DNA of 16,893 nucleotides from Promethearchaeota archaeon (GTDB taxonomy: Archaea; Asgardarchaeota; Lokiarchaeia; Sigynarchaeales; SOKP01), in NCBI GenBank assembly GCA_014730295.1, contig WJIN01000010.1:1-16893 (forward strand), in the 5' to 3' direction. A program made the translations under genes and the position numbers. Shown here in pieces: positions 16,248-16,893 of the stretch. The notes beneath the pieces are model-generated. The model ran no database searches, was not told the origin of the DNA, and was given only the letters and a program-made list of their open reading frames with translations. Within the stretch, counting starts at the first letter, position 1. Each line of letters begins with the position of its first letter.

Positions 16248-16893
16248 ATGTCAGAACGAAATATCATTAAAATGGAGGATATTCTCAGTCGCTCGGGAAA
16301 ATGCAATGTCCTGTTCCTGAACTATGATAACGAGGCTTTTATGAATACTGGCATCCAAGAGAGCTAAAAATTTTAGTTCAGCTCTGGAAAAGTCAGGTGG
16401 GACGCCCCCATATGCCTCAACTACAACAGGACCAGCAGGAGAACAGATTCCCGGTAAAGTAGGAGTAAAACAAGATTTAGTAACTCCATTTGCGTTCTAT
16501 GGAGCAAAAAAGCTATTTCTTGCGACAGTGAATCCCGCTTACCCAATTGATTTAATGGGTAAGATTATGGAAGCCTTGAAATCAAATGGAGCCTCTTTCA
16601 TACAAGCGTATAAAAATTAAGGTATTCTTAGTTTTGCGAAATCAGACTGTATGCGAGGCTGGCGACATGGAGCAGAGGATGCTTTAAAGATATCAAAGCT
16701 AGCCACGGACTCCGGATATTGGCCTTTATATACCATACGTGTGAATGATGGACAACCAACCTTCTCGTATTATAAAGGTTTAGATATTGATAAGGAGAAA
16801 TTTGTGGAATATCTCCGTTCGATGGGTAGATTTAAACATCTCTTTAAACCCAAATTCCGTGAGGAGAAAATTAATGAAATAATCTTCCATACA
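16248..16893 (+). pseudogene. porB: Relic of pyruvate:ferredoxin oxidoreductase beta subunit (PorB), continues past the window
   Basis: The intact enzyme's beta subunit binds thiamine diphosphate and helps convert pyruvate to acetyl-CoA with ferredoxin. Here the first piece reads NVLFLNYDNEAFMNTGIQES and ends at a TAA (16365). A different frame gives TTTGPAGEQIPGKVGVKQDL, then ATVNPAYPIDLMGKIMEALK and a TAA at 16618, then SDCMRGWRHGAEDALKISKL, WPLYTIR and GRFKHLFKP. These match PorB's DNExYMNTGxQ, TTTTPxGxxxPGK, SxCxxGW and WPLYE blocks in order. The N-terminal part with the GCG and GDG segments of the cofactor site is missing. Its base composition is richer in G and C than the island's, consistent with a native metabolic gene disrupted near the boundary. 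A functional copy presumably exists elsewhere, but that is inference. Confidence 0.85.

Noticed and set aside
1..16893. CRISPR array, tRNA or rRNA genes, transposase or integrase
   Set aside because: I scanned for regularly spaced repeats, cloverleaf arms with a TTCRA loop, and DDE or tyrosine-recombinase motifs, and saw none.

Overview
The window is very AT-rich and most likely archaeal. TATA-like boxes lie about 25-30 bases before several start codons, some genes look leaderless, TTG starts are common, and the right edge carries a relic of an archaeal-type pyruvate:ferredoxin oxidoreductase beta subunit. An Asgard (Lokiarchaeota-like) host would fit the composition and the gene types. This is a guess, because no marker gene is present. 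The window reads as an accessory defence island lying between traces of ordinary metabolic genes. About a third of its genes are broken.

Left part (1-3429): the tail of an unidentified gene and a T-rich terminator come first. Next is a decayed OLD-family nuclease whose TOPRIM motifs are still legible across stops and frameshifts. An apparently intact type II restriction-modification pair follows, with divergent genes: a PD-(D/E)XK endonuclease and an N6-adenine methyltransferase with an NPPY motif.

Centre (3557-7920): the most interesting locus is a two-gene CBASS-like operon. The first gene encodes a 735-residue protein ending in a two-lobed SAVED domain. In front of SAVED lies a HEPN/DUF4145-like helical segment, and the N-terminal half is unrecognised. 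The second gene overlaps it and encodes a CD-NTase (SMODS) with a complete GS...DxD...D active site. The inferred logic is that the cyclase makes a cyclic oligonucleotide, SAVED binds it, and the attached domain becomes toxic. A convergent helical protein of unknown function follows, with a perfect 22-base palindrome between its TATA box and its start. A divergent ribbon-helix-helix regulator next to it is the natural candidate to bind that palindrome.

Right-centre (8005-11925, minus strand): a 557-residue zinc-ribbon plus PD-(D/E)XK protein is followed by a separate two-gene unit. In that unit an Mrr-like small nuclease overlaps by 4 bases the end of a long, unrecognised and now fragmented partner gene.

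Right part (12058-16893): a small operon holds a 3-TM protein, a membrane-anchored fragment with terpenoid-cyclase-type toroid repeats broken by a +1 frameshift, and a 407-residue multi-TM protein. Next is a LAGLIDADG endonuclease-family gene whose HTH-like N-terminal region has decayed. Last is a PorB pseudogene running off the window. No tRNA, rRNA, CRISPR array, transposase or integrase was seen.
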